The notes under the pieces: model-generated | Databases searched by the model: none | Seen by the model: the letters and a program-made list of their open reading frames with translations, nothing else | What the model was told of the DNA's origin: nothing | Part shown: piece after piece, positions 55,301 to 64,000 of the stretch | Position numbering within the stretch: position 1 is the first letter of the stretch | How the letters are laid out: every line of letters starts with the position of its first letter | Program-made: the position numbers and the translations under genes | Origin: Mya arenaria | Lineage: Eukaryota; Mollusca; Bivalvia; Myida; Myidae | Assembly: GCF_026914265.1 (NCBI RefSeq) | Contig: NC_069125.1 | Span: 71,564,046 to 71,628,045, forward strand | DNA length: 64,000 bases | Reading direction: 5' to 3'

Positions 55301-56405
55301 GGCTACCTAACAACTTAAATACTAATCGTTCATTCTTGGTTGGGCTTAGTCTGCCACTGCGGAATGATTGGTTGCAATAAAACCACACTGCCGTCGGCAT
55401 GGGTTAGTTAAGTATTTAAATATATGATAGTTCACCCTTTGTTTTATGTACAAATGTATGCATCAGTATCCAAAAATGGAAACTATTGCATTGGTAATAA
55501 CTTTTAAATTGCAACTCTTGGCAATGTCTCTGACAATTTCGTATGTCTATAATGGACAGTACCGAACGATGCATGCATGCATACTTGATTGAAATTGAGT
55601 CGCAGCTGTAATATGTATAGTGATTATGTAAATAATTTACTTTGTTAAACGATCATAAAGAGAAGTATAATTATAACACATATATATTTTGTCTGGGGCC
55701 CGTATTCACGTGGACCATGATCTGATAGGTTACCATACTTGTCAATTTCAAGTAATTCCATCTGTTATCAGAACAACAATTATACCAAATTACCTATTAT
55801 AACATGATTGACACGCGAACTAGTGTGTCAGGAAGTTCTTCTAAGAGATATAACCGTCTTTCTCTGTGTTAAGTTTCAGTAGCAAAAGGTGAATGTCGAT
55901 ATTTTTAGAAAATATACAAATTAAAAAAAAAATGCTTTCCTTACCTTAACTTTGACGTGTTCATACTGCCGTCTGAATAACAGGGGGATGCGGACGTCCT
56001 GCACTTCACCATGCTGTTGTCGCTGTAGTTAGGACCGCTTCGTCCGGTCCCGCCAAGTGGCTGGCGCCAGTGTTTACCTGTATACGCTACAATGTCCTCC
56101 CATCGCTTACAGTCACGCATGAATTCAAAGTAATGCCTGTACGTTACCCCACTGAAAGTGTCGTTAACATCGATGTCTCGAGAGCGAACAGTATTACTGA
56201 CATTATATCCCAAACTACCGACAGGACGATGTTGTTCATCCGGAGAGAACCTTCTGCAACTTGAGAATGGTGTTTGATCCTCCCAGCCTGGTGCTGGCGG
56301 CTGTCTGGTAGCTAGAGCGTGATCCCTCTCACAGTTACACAGCTGTAAGCCCAGCTCACAGTACGGGTTCGGGTGTTCGCTCACAAAGCCACTGCGCCTA
56401 TACAT
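49023..56405 (-). CDS. Unrecognised protein gene, three exons visible
   Basis: Exons: 56405-55945, 50018-49967 and 49379-49023, together at least 289 residues. Phases fit: AGTTAAG|GTAAGG (phase 2) to CTGCAG|G, then TTCGGG|GTACGT (phase 0) to CTTCAG|AAT. The joined reading crosses both junctions smoothly. The protein is soluble-looking, with no signal peptide or membrane segment. It is rich in aromatic, Pro and Ser residues (HPEWLSEAVD, QRPPWPWEQP), with an acidic Lys/Glu stretch (ESETKSDENETEKDK) near the C-terminus. I do not recognise the family. The start could be the ATG at 56405 or an upstream exon, because TGTATAG|GCGCAG is also a possible acceptor. The first intron is 5.9 kb and contains a 26-bp-repeat array and two MITEs. 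Confidence 0.6.
49967..50018 (-). CDS. Unrecognised gene, middle exon
   Basis: 52 nt, acceptor TCTGCAG, donor GTACGT. In the frame set by both neighbours it reads ALRPILKDQYHQDSLFG. Confidence 0.65.
50404..50583. mobile_element. 180-bp MITE, AAGTCGAGTCC inverted ends, TA target
   Basis: AAGTCGAGTCC at 50404 and GGACTCGACTT to 50583, each flanked by TA. The interior has CGAGCCAA repeats. Target and size suggest a Tc1/mariner- or pogo-type MITE. Confidence 0.75.
50584..51964. other. Intron sequence left of the 26-bp array
   Basis: Within the first intron of the minus-strand gene. No coding segment or repeat that I can support. Confidence 0.4.
51965..54405. repeat. Array of a 26-bp repeat
   Basis: About 90 units of GATTCACTGCGTGAGACTGT+AACCCT. 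Homogeneous in the middle (52.9-54.2 kb), degenerate at both ends. It lies inside the intron between 55945 and 50018. Open frames (for example MNRGYSLTRWIRVTVSR) simply translate the repeat. Confidence 0.95.
54473..54634. mobile_element. 160-bp hairpin MITE with 9-bp target duplication
   Basis: The ends pair over about 35 bp (ACTGGCACCGGATTTTCAAA / TTTGAAAATCCGGAGCCAGT). It is flanked by GGCTAAATA at 54464-54472 and 54635-54643. A 9-bp duplication suits Mutator-like elements. Confidence 0.8.
54635..55944. other. Intron sequence right of the 26-bp array
   Basis: Non-coding; an ATGCATGCATGCATAC run lies at about 55569. No gene supported. Confidence 0.4.
55945..56405 (-). CDS. Unrecognised gene, first visible exon
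   Basis: Reads MYRRSGFVSEHPNPYCELG..., later DTFSGVTYRHYFEFMRDCKR and GKHWRQPLGGTGRSG, to donor GTAAGG. Cysteine-containing but without a clear repeat pattern. The start is ambiguous (ATG or acceptor TATAG). Confidence 0.6.
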
Positions 56406-58943
56406 AGAGCAGTTTTTTGTATTATAGCGTAAAATATATAACGATTGGAGTTTATGTCTGTTTTCTTAATACAATGTATACAAAGTTACATTTTTTTGAC
56501 AATACATATAAATAACGCAACGTTGTTGCTACGGTTTAAACGTGACGCTTGGAAATCAAATGACGTCATACGTCATGCCTGTGGTAGATGTGGTGTTGAC
56601 TCATAGTCATAGTTAAAATATTAACCATAAGCGTTATAAAGAGGTTTATTTGCAACCAACATCATGATTGGTCAAATCCTTATCGGTGCGTAAATCAATG
56701 CGCCGTTTAAGTTATGCGGCTCAATAAAAGTTAAGGTTGCCGTTAACTTACGCCAGTGTTAAATCCTAAATAACCTGTCAGATCCCAGCCTCCTGTCCCG
56801 TAACGAAGCTTTCAATCCCATCATTCCGCATCCATCAACACCCTCATTAGCTTTAAAGTTCAAACCTTACAGTAACAACGCCTCTTCTCGGATATAACGA
56901 TGTCTCAATTGTCTTCTATCCATCAGTCTTGCCTGCTAAAGGTTATACAGCCATCGGATTACATATAAGGAACCTTTTATAAAGAACGGTGGAAACAATT
57001 ATCGGTAGTATTTTTTATATGTGAACAGAACGTTTGTGAATACAAAACTGAAGTGTCAACCTTCCTTAATGAGCTTGTCATTTTCGTCTGGTAATGATTC
57101 AGTGTCTGGCTATATGTAATACAGATTCTCAGAAAATGGTATTTAGCCGCGCTCAAAGACACTTTAATCTTATATACTGTAAGCTTAGGTACCGCCTGGT
57201 TTGTCGTTCAGTAAGATTCCATCAGTTTACGCCGTTAGTCAACATGGCCATATTCTTGGTACAGTCGTCTGCATGTAGCGGTGTTAAACAAAAAAGTAAC
57301 TTGCCGACCAATTTCTTATATTTAAAGGACTTGTGACACTAAATAAGCACTTTGTATCTCTTGTTCAATTTATTTCTACAATTTCGTTCGTACCTGTTTG
57401 AACATTTTCACACGATTTTGTTATATTTGTTTAAGTAAAGACTATTTTAACACCATTATGCTGGTGTCTTGACGAACAATATTCGGACGTTAATGTTGGA
57501 AATCTTGCTTTGTTCAGGTATTCGACCCGTAAAGGCTAGCTTTTCTTGAGGTGTTTGGAAACGCATTACAATATGCGAGTACTCCTTATATTGTTATAGT
57601 ATTTCAAATAATTGTACATTACGATTAACAATTAACAGTATTTTTTTTGATAAAAAATATTTCTATGAAGATAACACATTAAGGCACATATATAGTTTTC
57701 AATGTGGTCTTCAACTATGACAAACCAGAGATCATAACTGTATGGTCCATCCTAACCAAGTAGACATCTATACAAGTACTTGCAAATGTGTAGTCAACGT
57801 CAGCTAGCATTCTACTGTTTTCTTGCACTTGAAAAACCATTTTTGACACTTAAGTACAAATGTTTTGCCGTCGTTGGCAGATGCCGGGGCTCAAAAGGTT
57901 GTTTTGAACTGTTTTGATATGCGATCAATGTTATGATTGACGAGGATGATTTTTGCTCTAGTAGTAATAAACTGATGACTGCTTAAGAGTTAAAACAGGC
58001 AAGCAGTTAGATACCATCGGCATCACGAGATCCAGGTTATACGAACATCATCATTATAATTGAATTAATTAACTTTTGCTGCCAGATGCGATGCGCACAG
58101 CCAATATGCGGTAACTCATAACTCTTGACGTAATGATCTTGCAGTTATCCCCCTTTAAGAATGCGGTCGTTTATTCAGTTCTTCTTAACACCACCATTTG
58201 GTGTATCTAACACCACCATTTGGTGTATCTTCCGGTTTGTTCAATACAATCTTGGGTCATCGCATCCTGTTAGAGTTGACTCACATTCAAGTGCTGTTGG
58301 GAACTTGAGCAGTCAGAGCCCGCGGGATGGCAGGACAAGAATGAGATGACAATTCCGCAATTCATTACTTAAATTAACACCAGAAGTAACATCACTTTTA
58401 AACGTAAAATTAAAACATTTATGGCAACAATACATTTAACATATCGCAAATTAACACTTTCTAAAATGTTGATTTATATTTTACGGGACCTGCTGACCCA
58501 ATACAAACAATAGCAAGATCGACACTTTTTATATATTGTTATGCGATGCATTGCGATCCCAACATATCCGAAGATGTTGCGTTCATCGGATGATTACCGC
58601 AATTGCCGACAGGCAGTTCATTTAAGGAATGAAGGTTGCGTTGTAAATATTAGGCCATGACCCGTGTGCCTCAGACCCATCGTACGATATTTGGTTACTG
58701 GGGACGCAGTTTCCCCTGTGTAATTATATGCCTGTTAAACAATGTATTCATTTCCCCCATTGTTATGGTTTCCTTATGTTTAGTTCTGATTTTTATATAT
58801 GTCCACCTAGAATTTATCTGATCATTATTGACAGTTTTAACCGAAAATAGATATTTTTGTTTCAACTGCTAGACGCTGTACCTCTAAATCTTAAAATATT
58901 GTTTTTCTAAGACCACTAGAGCCAAATTAAAAAGTTAAATGTC
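56406..58943. other. Intergenic DNA between the unrecognised gene and the GPCR region
   Basis: No supported coding segment. A TTTCTATGAAGATAACACATTAAGGC segment at 57660-57685 resembles 26845-26870 and is probably a dispersed repeat. ACACCACCATTTGGTGTATCT occurs twice at 58189-58230. Confidence 0.4.
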
Positions 58944-59299
58944 TTAAAGATGCACTATGACTCCCAAATGAGATTTACCATATATAATACGATTGGTTTA
59001 ATTTACCAAAAATGATTGATAAATGTCGAAAACAATGGTTTAATTTGAAAGAAATGCGCAGAAAACACGGATTTTCTACCTTATGAGACGATAGTAGATC
59101 ACAGTAAATCTTTAAGCATTCACCAATCATTTAATATTTTTTGCGTTTTCAGCTATTACACACACGGTTATAAACTTGTTATTAGTAATAGATATCTTCC
59201 ATAAATGCATTATTTAGTAGTAGTTGAATGTTTATCACTCAAAATCAATATTTGTTATATATGTGTATGTAATGATTTTGAATAAGAGTGTCACTTTAA
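58944..59299. mobile_element. MITE with TTAAAGATGCACT-type ends
   Basis: The left end TTAAAGATGCACTATGACTC and right end AAGAGTGTCACTTTAA are imperfect inverted repeats about 356 bp apart. The style resembles the 34348 MITE, but the interior is unrelated. Confidence 0.6.
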
Positions 59300-59489
59300 C
59301 GAATTGCAACGTAAATAACGACAAACAGTATTGATACGTTTACATTTAATCATGTACAACGTTTGTAGTAATGAAAACAAACAAACTATACTCCGTTCTT
59401 TCTTTGTAACACATACAAGTATGTAGAATACTCACAGATGTATCAACTGCAACGGAAGTATGAAAGTAACGTGACAAAATAGTATCACT

Positions 59490-60242
59490 ACATGTCACCA
59501 AAACATCACTAACATGTTATGTCACCAAAACATCACTAACATGTTATGTTACCAAAACATCACTAACGTGTTATGTTACCAAAATATCATTAACATGTTA
59601 TGTCACCAAAACATCACTAACATGTTATGTCACCAAAACATCACTAACATGTTACGCTACCAAAACATCACTAACATGTTATGTTACCAAAATATCATTA
59701 ACATGTTACCAAAATAGCATTAACATGTTAAGTCACCAAAACATCACTAACATGTTATGTTACCAAAATATCATTAACATGTTACGCTACCAAAACATCA
59801 CTAACATGCTATGTTACCAAAATATCATTAACATGTTACCAAAATATCATTAACATGTTAAGTCACCAAAACATCACTAACATGTTATATTACCAAAATA
59901 TCATTAACATTTTACCAAAATATCATTAACATGCTATGTCACCAAAACATCACTAACATGTTATGTTACCAAGATATCATTAACATGTTACCAAAATATC
60001 ATTAACATGTTATGTTACCAAAACATCATTAACATGCTATGTCGCCAAAACATCACTAACATGTTATGCTACCAAAATATCATTAACATGTTACCAAAAT
60101 ATCATTAACATGTTATGTTACCAAAATATCATTAACATGTTACCAAAATATAATTAACATGTTATGTTACCAAAACAGTACTTACATGTTATGTTACCAA
60201 AATATCATTAACATGTTACCAAAACATCACTTACATGTTTTG
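59490..60242. repeat. Tandem array alternating 27-bp and 22-bp units
   Basis: The long unit is ATGTTATGTCACCAAAACAT+CACTAAC; the short unit ATGTTACCAAAATATCATTA+AC lacks the TATGTC part. Both types interleave in variable order. It lies downstream of the GPCR gene. Confidence 0.9.
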
Positions 60243-61222
60243 AGCAAGCAGATTGTCAGAGACTGTGTGAAAAAAAAAAAAAAAAGAAAAAAAAAGAAGA
60301 AGTATTAACAAATTAAGAATGTCTTGGGGTCCTTTAATAATAATAATTATAACGTTCTTTTATATCTATATTTTGATTTATCAACATATTTTAAGCGTAA
60401 CATAAAATTCTAACAGCTCTTTAGTTTTAAATCGCACTTTTTAAGAACAAGATATACCAACACTTGTCAAATCCTTTTAAGCAAATATTTGATTCAGCCC
60501 TAATCTGCTTTAACAATGTAGCTTAATAATGCATATGTTACTTGTTGTTGACTTTGATTTATACACTTGCAACAAGACAACTATTCTTGAAGATGTGAGT
60601 TATTTTACAAACACATTCATATGAGCATATTTGAAGTTTCTGGTTCTTAAAATACAGAGTATGAAACACTGATGGACCTCGCTCAGCAAAACTAGAGTGC
60701 CCCCTTTAGTTTAAAGGTCGACAATGCAATGTTCTAGATACTGTTTTTTACTATAGCAGCAAAGTCATATAATAAGATGTAATCCAAAATAAAAACAGCC
60801 TCAACATTAAAATGGTTCTATTACTGTTTTTCTCTAATTTCTTGAATAGAACGAAATATACTATATCTATGTTTGTCTGATTGAGGTTTTAGGCATATGA
60901 TAAAGTCTACCAGTAGATAATTAACAGATATTTATTGAATCCAAATAAATGTTTGGGCATTACGCGTCTGTTCTGCCAGTGGGCGATTTTATTACATTTA
61001 TTTATTTCATATTTCTTTTTGCACAAGTTGTGTATTGTTGGGTCTCTTATTGTTGCCGTCGCTTGTCCCTATACGGCGTTAAACATTGTAATACAAATGA
61101 TGTACGCATTGTTAGTCCTATAGCAATTAAAATAAATGTTTAAGAATCCACTAATTTTAATGAAACTGATGGCTTTACTTAATGAACACGCAGCAAATGT
61201 CTCCCAGGGGTATTATGTCACA
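60243..61222. other. 3' flank of the GPCR gene
   Basis: A purine run (A with G) at 60270-60300. Several TTTATT motifs (AATAAA on the minus strand), for example near 60930 and 60996, could end the GPCR transcript. No gene seen. Confidence 0.4.
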
Positions 61223-62764
61223 TCATCTACTTATTCCTGATATCGAGCCATTAAAGGAATACTCGCCTTGAGCACTCGGCGGGGTTTTAAAACACCATCT
61301 TCTACAAAAACTAATAAACAACCGCTTCAGAGATTTTCTAACTTGCTTGTTCACCACCCCATAAATAATGGGGTTCGTAGCATGTCCGATAAGAAAAAGA
61401 TGCCGAAGAATAAGTGAATTAGTCATTCCAAATATATCTAACCAAAATGGCATCCAGGTAATGAAATATATAACGGTGCACAGGAATAGCATTTTGGCTG
61501 TTCGTCGGTGGTAATAACGCTTCTTTCTATTTTTTTCAATGGTTCCAAACGTAAATGTCAATTTTGATTTCCTGTTTGCAGGCGAGGTACATATACCATT
61601 TGACAGTAACGTAACTTGTGTGTCTGTTTTAACAATGTTGACATTGTTCTGGAATGTTACTCTTTGGTCCGCTCGTTTGGTGTCCAATTTGTTGTCAATA
61701 GAAGGTTCTTCGTCTGATTCATCGGTTATATCTTTGTTCTGATCATTTATTTCTGGAATATTGTGACACTGCGAGTAATGCATGTCATCGGCTTTAATAG
61801 ATTGAGCAACACGTTTTTCAGACTCCTGAGTATCCTGATTCAGCGTTTCATCATGTAACTTAGTTTCTTGTAATTGAACCTCAATCGATCTATCAACAAA
61901 CAAGTCATCGTTTGCGTCCGGTGTGCACGAGAAGCTGTCGTCTTCTATATTTGTCTGGGTCTTTTCCACATCATTAGTCGCGCCACATGTTGAACTTTGA
62001 CGTTCTACCGTCGTGGAACTAGTTCGGCGTTTCGTAAGATTTTCTCTTACAACAGTTTTCTGCCATAATACCACATATATTATCGTGTAGAGAACCACAA
62101 TTAGAATAAGTTCTAAGAAGAATAATCCCATCTGGACGACCTGGTACAATTTGACTAACGTTTCGCCCATTACGGAGAAAGTAAAGTGACAGAACTTGAC
62201 GGCGGTTTGGTCGTGGGGGAAATGACAGGGTACGTCTTGAACATCCTGATCACTGACGACCGCAAACACGCCGATAGCTGGGCATGAAATCAACAAGCTT
62301 ACAACCATGATACAAAACACGCCATGGTTTATGGTACTGACGCTTAGACGTGTTCCAATGCGACACACCGCGATGTAGCGTTCCGACGCAATGGCCACAA
62401 GTGTGACGTTAGAAGCGAGGACTGAAAAATGTCGTACAACTTCAAATGCTCTGCAGACGATATCGGAGGTCACCAAATGGTACTCGTACACAATTGTATA
62501 AGGCATCACAAATATACACACCAACAAGTCTAAGAACGCTAACACTTTAATGAAAGTGTTGCTTGCCTTCCTTTCCTTCCTACGGAAATAAATGATGAGA
62601 ACCGGAATGTTGCCCGATATGCCGACGGCGGCCAGGAGCGTCACCATGACTGTCACGAGCAGGTACTCCAAACCCAGTGGCTGAAACGCCAACAAATTCT
62701 CTGCACTTTTGTTTGATATCTCGGAATAATTTTCCTGTCCAAACCGATAGTCCCTCGAATCCAT
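61223..62764 (-). CDS. Intronless class A (rhodopsin-like) G protein-coupled receptor, ligand unknown
   Basis: 513 residues in one exon. The extracellular N-terminus has two N-glycosylation sites (NYS, NKS). Hallmarks: GN in TM1 (residues 51-52), LAFLD in TM2 (D79), ERY at the end of TM3 (128-130), ITWMPFW in TM6 and NPIIY in TM7 (464-468). C104 and C180 probably form the TM3-ECL2 disulfide. The third cytoplasmic loop is about 185 residues, acidic and Ser/Thr-rich, with flanking basic clusters (KRR, KNRKKRYYHRR). Cysteines in the tail (FCRRWC) could be palmitoylated. Deviations: TWMP replaces CWxP, and TM5 lacks the usual proline. It resembles peptide- or amine-type receptors expanded in lophotrochozoans, but no ligand can be assigned. 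The start ATG (AACAAGATGGAT) precedes a normal N-terminus. Confidence 0.92.
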   Translation of the reverse strand: MDSRDYRFGQENYSEISNKSAENLLAFQPLGLEYLLVTVMVTLLAAVGISGNIPVLIIYFRRKERKASNTFIKVLAFLDLLVCIFVMPYTIVYEYHLVTSDIVCRAFEVVRHFSVLASNVTLVAIASERYIAVCRIGTRLSVSTINHGVFCIMVVSLLISCPAIGVFAVVSDQDVQDVPCHFPHDQTAVKFCHFTFSVMGETLVKLYQVVQMGLFFLELILIVVLYTIIYVVLWQKTVVRENLTKRRTSSTTVERQSSTCGATNDVEKTQTNIEDDSFSCTPDANDDLFVDRSIEVQLQETKLHDETLNQDTQESEKRVAQSIKADDMHYSQCHNIPEINDQNKDITDESDEEPSIDNKLDTKRADQRVTFQNNVNIVKTDTQVTLLSNGICTSPANRKSKLTFTFGTIEKNRKKRYYHRRTAKMLFLCTVIYFITWMPFWLDIFGMTNSLILRHLFLIGHATNPIIYGVVNKQVRKSLKRLFISFCRRWCFKTPPSAQGEYSFNGSISGISR

Positions 62765-63835
62765 CTTGTTTACTTAAAGTTATTTTACTGGAAAATACAT
62801 TATCCGACAAAAGTGATGTTATTCTAAATTACGTTTGTCTCTTTTCTTATAAGTCGTATATCATACATGAGAATATTACAAAATTCATTTGCGATTGTTT
62901 ATGCCATAGCTTAATCCACATTTAAAGGTACCGAAATACTACCCATCATAACAAATAGCTGCAGTCTTAAATACAAGTAAATGATGTTTAATAGTCTCCA
63001 GCTTCGCCCGACTTCATCAAATTAAACATAACTTTGACGTTTAACACCAGCTCCGGAAAAAGACACCGTCAGGAGCAGTTGTTACGCACGGTGTTATTGT
63101 AAAACCGGCCAATACATTGTATCCCGTTGAAGCATGTGCGGAGTGAAGAGACGGTCAGCACTGTCAAGCCGATGTCGCCGCAGGAAACTAGACTATCGTC
63201 CTCAGCAATGCGCAGCTGTCTATAACAATTATTGATCAATTAGAGACAATGCAAACCAGAGTTAATGCAATGATATTTATAGGAAATCGTGTACTCATGA
63301 ACGGTACTTACATTGATTTAGTTAATTTAACACAAAACTGCTTAACTTCACCCTTTCTAATGGATATCTTGCAAGCCTATTATTTTAATGAGAATCTAGC
63401 AAGTGGGTTTTAATGGCTACAAATACTCATTTGGACGCCTCTACTTTTGTGTACTATTCTCTAAATCATACCAATGCGTATTCATGGAAAGGGCATGGAG
63501 CTATTGGCCGTAGCCAAGCCTGATAACCACAATCGTTCTCCCTCGAGATCCACCGCATATGTCGTCTGCAAGACAGGATATCCAAATGTGATTGCGTGAC
63601 ATGCTTTTTGTTTAGGAACAAAATATAATACATTTGTCTTTATTGTGTTAACTTTATTATTTATGACCACAAGTTTGATATCAATTGTACATCCACGATG
63701 CATGGCATTGAATTATATTTATAGCTCATGTCCTCTAATTTATTTAAAGCCATATTTGAAGTATTCGAACATTGTACAGCAATGGAAACTACATGTACAA
63801 GCCTTGTAGCCAAACATTAACGGCCTAACAGACAC
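62765..63835. promoter_or_regulatory. Upstream flank of the GPCR gene
   Basis: About 1 kb without a supported gene; it would contain the promoter. No specific element identified. Confidence 0.3.
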
Positions 63836-64000
63836 TTAACGAGAGAAACGCAGAGATGATCAACACCCTTGAACGAGAGAAACACAGAGAGGATCAACAC
63901 CCTTGAACGAGAGAAACACAGAGAGGATCAACACCCTTGAACGAGAGAAACACAGAGAGGATCAACACCCTTGAACGAGAGAAACACAGAGATGATCAAC
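63836..64000. repeat. 34-bp tandem repeat running off the right edge
   Basis: At least four units of TTGAACGAGAGAAACACAGA+GAGGATCAACACCC at exact 34-bp spacing. Confidence 0.95.

Noticed and set aside
59514-59717. MLCHQNITN repeat peptide
   Set aside because: The 27-bp unit equals nine codons, so a frame stays open by chance; the 22-bp units break it.

Overview
The window is eukaryotic nuclear DNA, AT-rich and repeat-laden, with short spliced exons and GT/AG introns. It most likely comes from a bivalve mollusc. The reasons are a tandem pair of ADGF/ADA2-type secreted adenosine deaminase genes, an intronless rhodopsin-class GPCR, a TMEM263-like gene and several repeat types I associate with bivalve genomes. 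The species cannot be fixed from the sequence alone. Coding DNA is only a few percent of the window; the rest is transposable elements, often nested, and tandem arrays.

Layout. (1) 1-24 kb, minus strand: two tandem ADGF genes. ADGF-A enters from the left edge with its first three exons (2600 down to 14). ADGF-B runs from 23728 down to 8474, and I could place eight exons with matching splice phases. ADGF-B lacks the roughly 100-residue segment that should carry the catalytic GHG histidine and the SSDDP motif, so it may be broken. Its 10.5-kb intron is a nest: a foldback element with 60-bp repeats (about 9836-20050) holds an 8.5-kb element (11174-19701, CCCAGCAAACAT ends, TA target), which itself holds an ACGTTG-repeat element (from 15676). 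A decayed Ty3/gypsy pol (about 4.1-6.6 kb) and a 22-bp-repeat family lie between the two genes.

(2) 24-39 kb: mobile DNA. It contains 5'-truncated LINE fragments (24.9-25.8 and 34.9-35.8 kb), a third copy of the ADGF upstream region (27.5-28.2 kb), a 4.27-kb DNA transposon with 12-bp inverted ends and an ATAT target duplication (29118-33386), several MITEs, and a 145-bp tandem repeat (37.6-38.7 kb) whose units carry palindromes matching the estrogen response element.

(3) 39.2-41.2 kb, plus strand: a three-exon TMEM263-like gene. A 38-bp satellite-like array of about 3.3 kb (43.3-46.6 kb) follows, with 722-bp (19-unit) higher-order periodicity.

(4) 49.0-56.4 kb, minus strand: an unrecognised protein gene with three phase-consistent exons. 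Its large intron contains a 2.4-kb array of a 26-bp repeat.

(5) 57-64 kb: a MITE, a 27/22-bp array (59.5-60.2 kb), the intronless GPCR (61223-62764, minus) and a 34-bp array running off the right edge.

The protein genes do not form an obvious pathway. The most informative signals are the ADGF duplication with exon loss, the nested transposons, the higher-order satellite structure and the ERE-bearing repeat upstream of the TMEM263-like gene.
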